Source of the DNA: an uncultured Bacteroidia bacterium
GTDB lineage: Bacteria > Bacteroidota > Bacteroidia > SpSt-205
NCBI GenBank assembly: GCA_937995505.1
Contig: CALKJV010000185.1
Coordinates: 1-6,163 of the forward strand
Direction: 5' to 3'
DNA length: 6,163 nucleotides
The notes beneath the pieces were generated by a model. It saw only the letters and a program-made list of their open reading frames with translations. It searched no databases and had not been told where the DNA came from. The number at the start of each line of letters is the position of its first letter. Position 1 is the stretch's first letter. The position numbers were made by a program, and so were the translations under genes. This document shows, piece by piece, positions 6,038-6,163 of the stretch.

Positions 6038-6163
6038 AGTCTATGCGCGGAGGGATAAACCAGCTCTCTCGGAAGATAACGCCTATTCCTACTTGTAGGT
6101 ACCGTTCAGAGACCGTGGGATGGGGTAACCATCCTTGCTCTAAGGTGAGGTATACGAGGTTGG
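6036..6163 (-). CDS. Probable outer-membrane beta-barrel protein, C-terminal fragment (5' truncated by window edge)
   Basis: A short open frame enters from the right edge on the - strand and stops at TGA 6038-6036; the 41 visible residues end 'YLQVGIGVIFRESWFIPPRID'. The other two - strand frames are stopped within this stretch. The alternating hydrophobic pattern (LQVGIGVIF) followed by an aromatic 'WF' and a short basic end looks like the last strand and C-terminus of Bacteroidota outer-membrane barrels, including FadL/OmpP1-like proteins that end in 'WFxKRKxD'. That family match is from memory of the ending only, so the class is tentative; a real gene in this frame is likely. It lies 34 bp upstream of the CPBP protease gene on the same strand. 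Confidence 0.6.
   Translation of the reverse strand, partial: NLVYLTLEQGWLPHPTVSERYLQVGIGVIFRESWFIPPRID

Overview
The window reads as a compact, GC-rich genome segment from the Bacteroidota/Chlorobiota side of the bacterial tree. The signs are a bacillithiol-type BshC, a truncated protein ending in the aromatic 'WF-x(3)-R-I-D' style seen at the C-terminus of many Bacteroidota outer-membrane barrels, a CPBP protease next to CdsA, no Shine-Dalgarno sequences, and TAnnTTTG-type -7 promoter elements. Class and species cannot be named from this. The proteins are rich in Arg, Leu, Pro, Ala and Trp and the genes abut or overlap; a thermophilic or streamlined lineage is possible but unproven.

Layout from left to right. 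The 3' part of a glycerol-3-phosphate dehydrogenase gene (glpD, + strand, cut by the left edge) runs into bshC (- strand), and the two overlap tail to tail by 60 bp. bshC is preceded on the - strand by a DUF445 membrane-protein gene; the two overlap by 8 bp and form a likely operon. A 26-bp divergent spacer follows, then an M20D-type metallo-amidohydrolase/carboxypeptidase gene (+ strand). That gene converges with cdsA (- strand) and overlaps it by 4 bp. cdsA lies downstream of a CPBP intramembrane protease gene, again with an 8-bp overlap. Upstream of the protease, cut by the right edge, is the 3' end of a probable outer-membrane beta-barrel gene on the - strand.

By function the window mixes glycerol-3-phosphate/phospholipid metabolism (GlpD, CdsA), thiol redox buffering (BshC), envelope proteins (DUF445, CPBP protease, barrel protein) and a peptide/N-acyl-amino-acid hydrolase. 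All complete genes look intact. There are no RNA genes, mobile elements, CRISPR arrays or non-coding stretches over 35 bp; with the starts chosen here about 99% of the window is coding.

The most interesting signal is at the starts. The three complete genes that do not overlap an upstream gene each have a TAnnTTTG-like -7 element ending exactly 4 nt before the start codon (one of the three has a single mismatch). This suggests leaderless mRNAs that begin at or beside the start codon. The two genes inside operons lack the element; instead they start with GTG inside an identical 8-bp GTG-N-TTAG overlap with the upstream stop codon.
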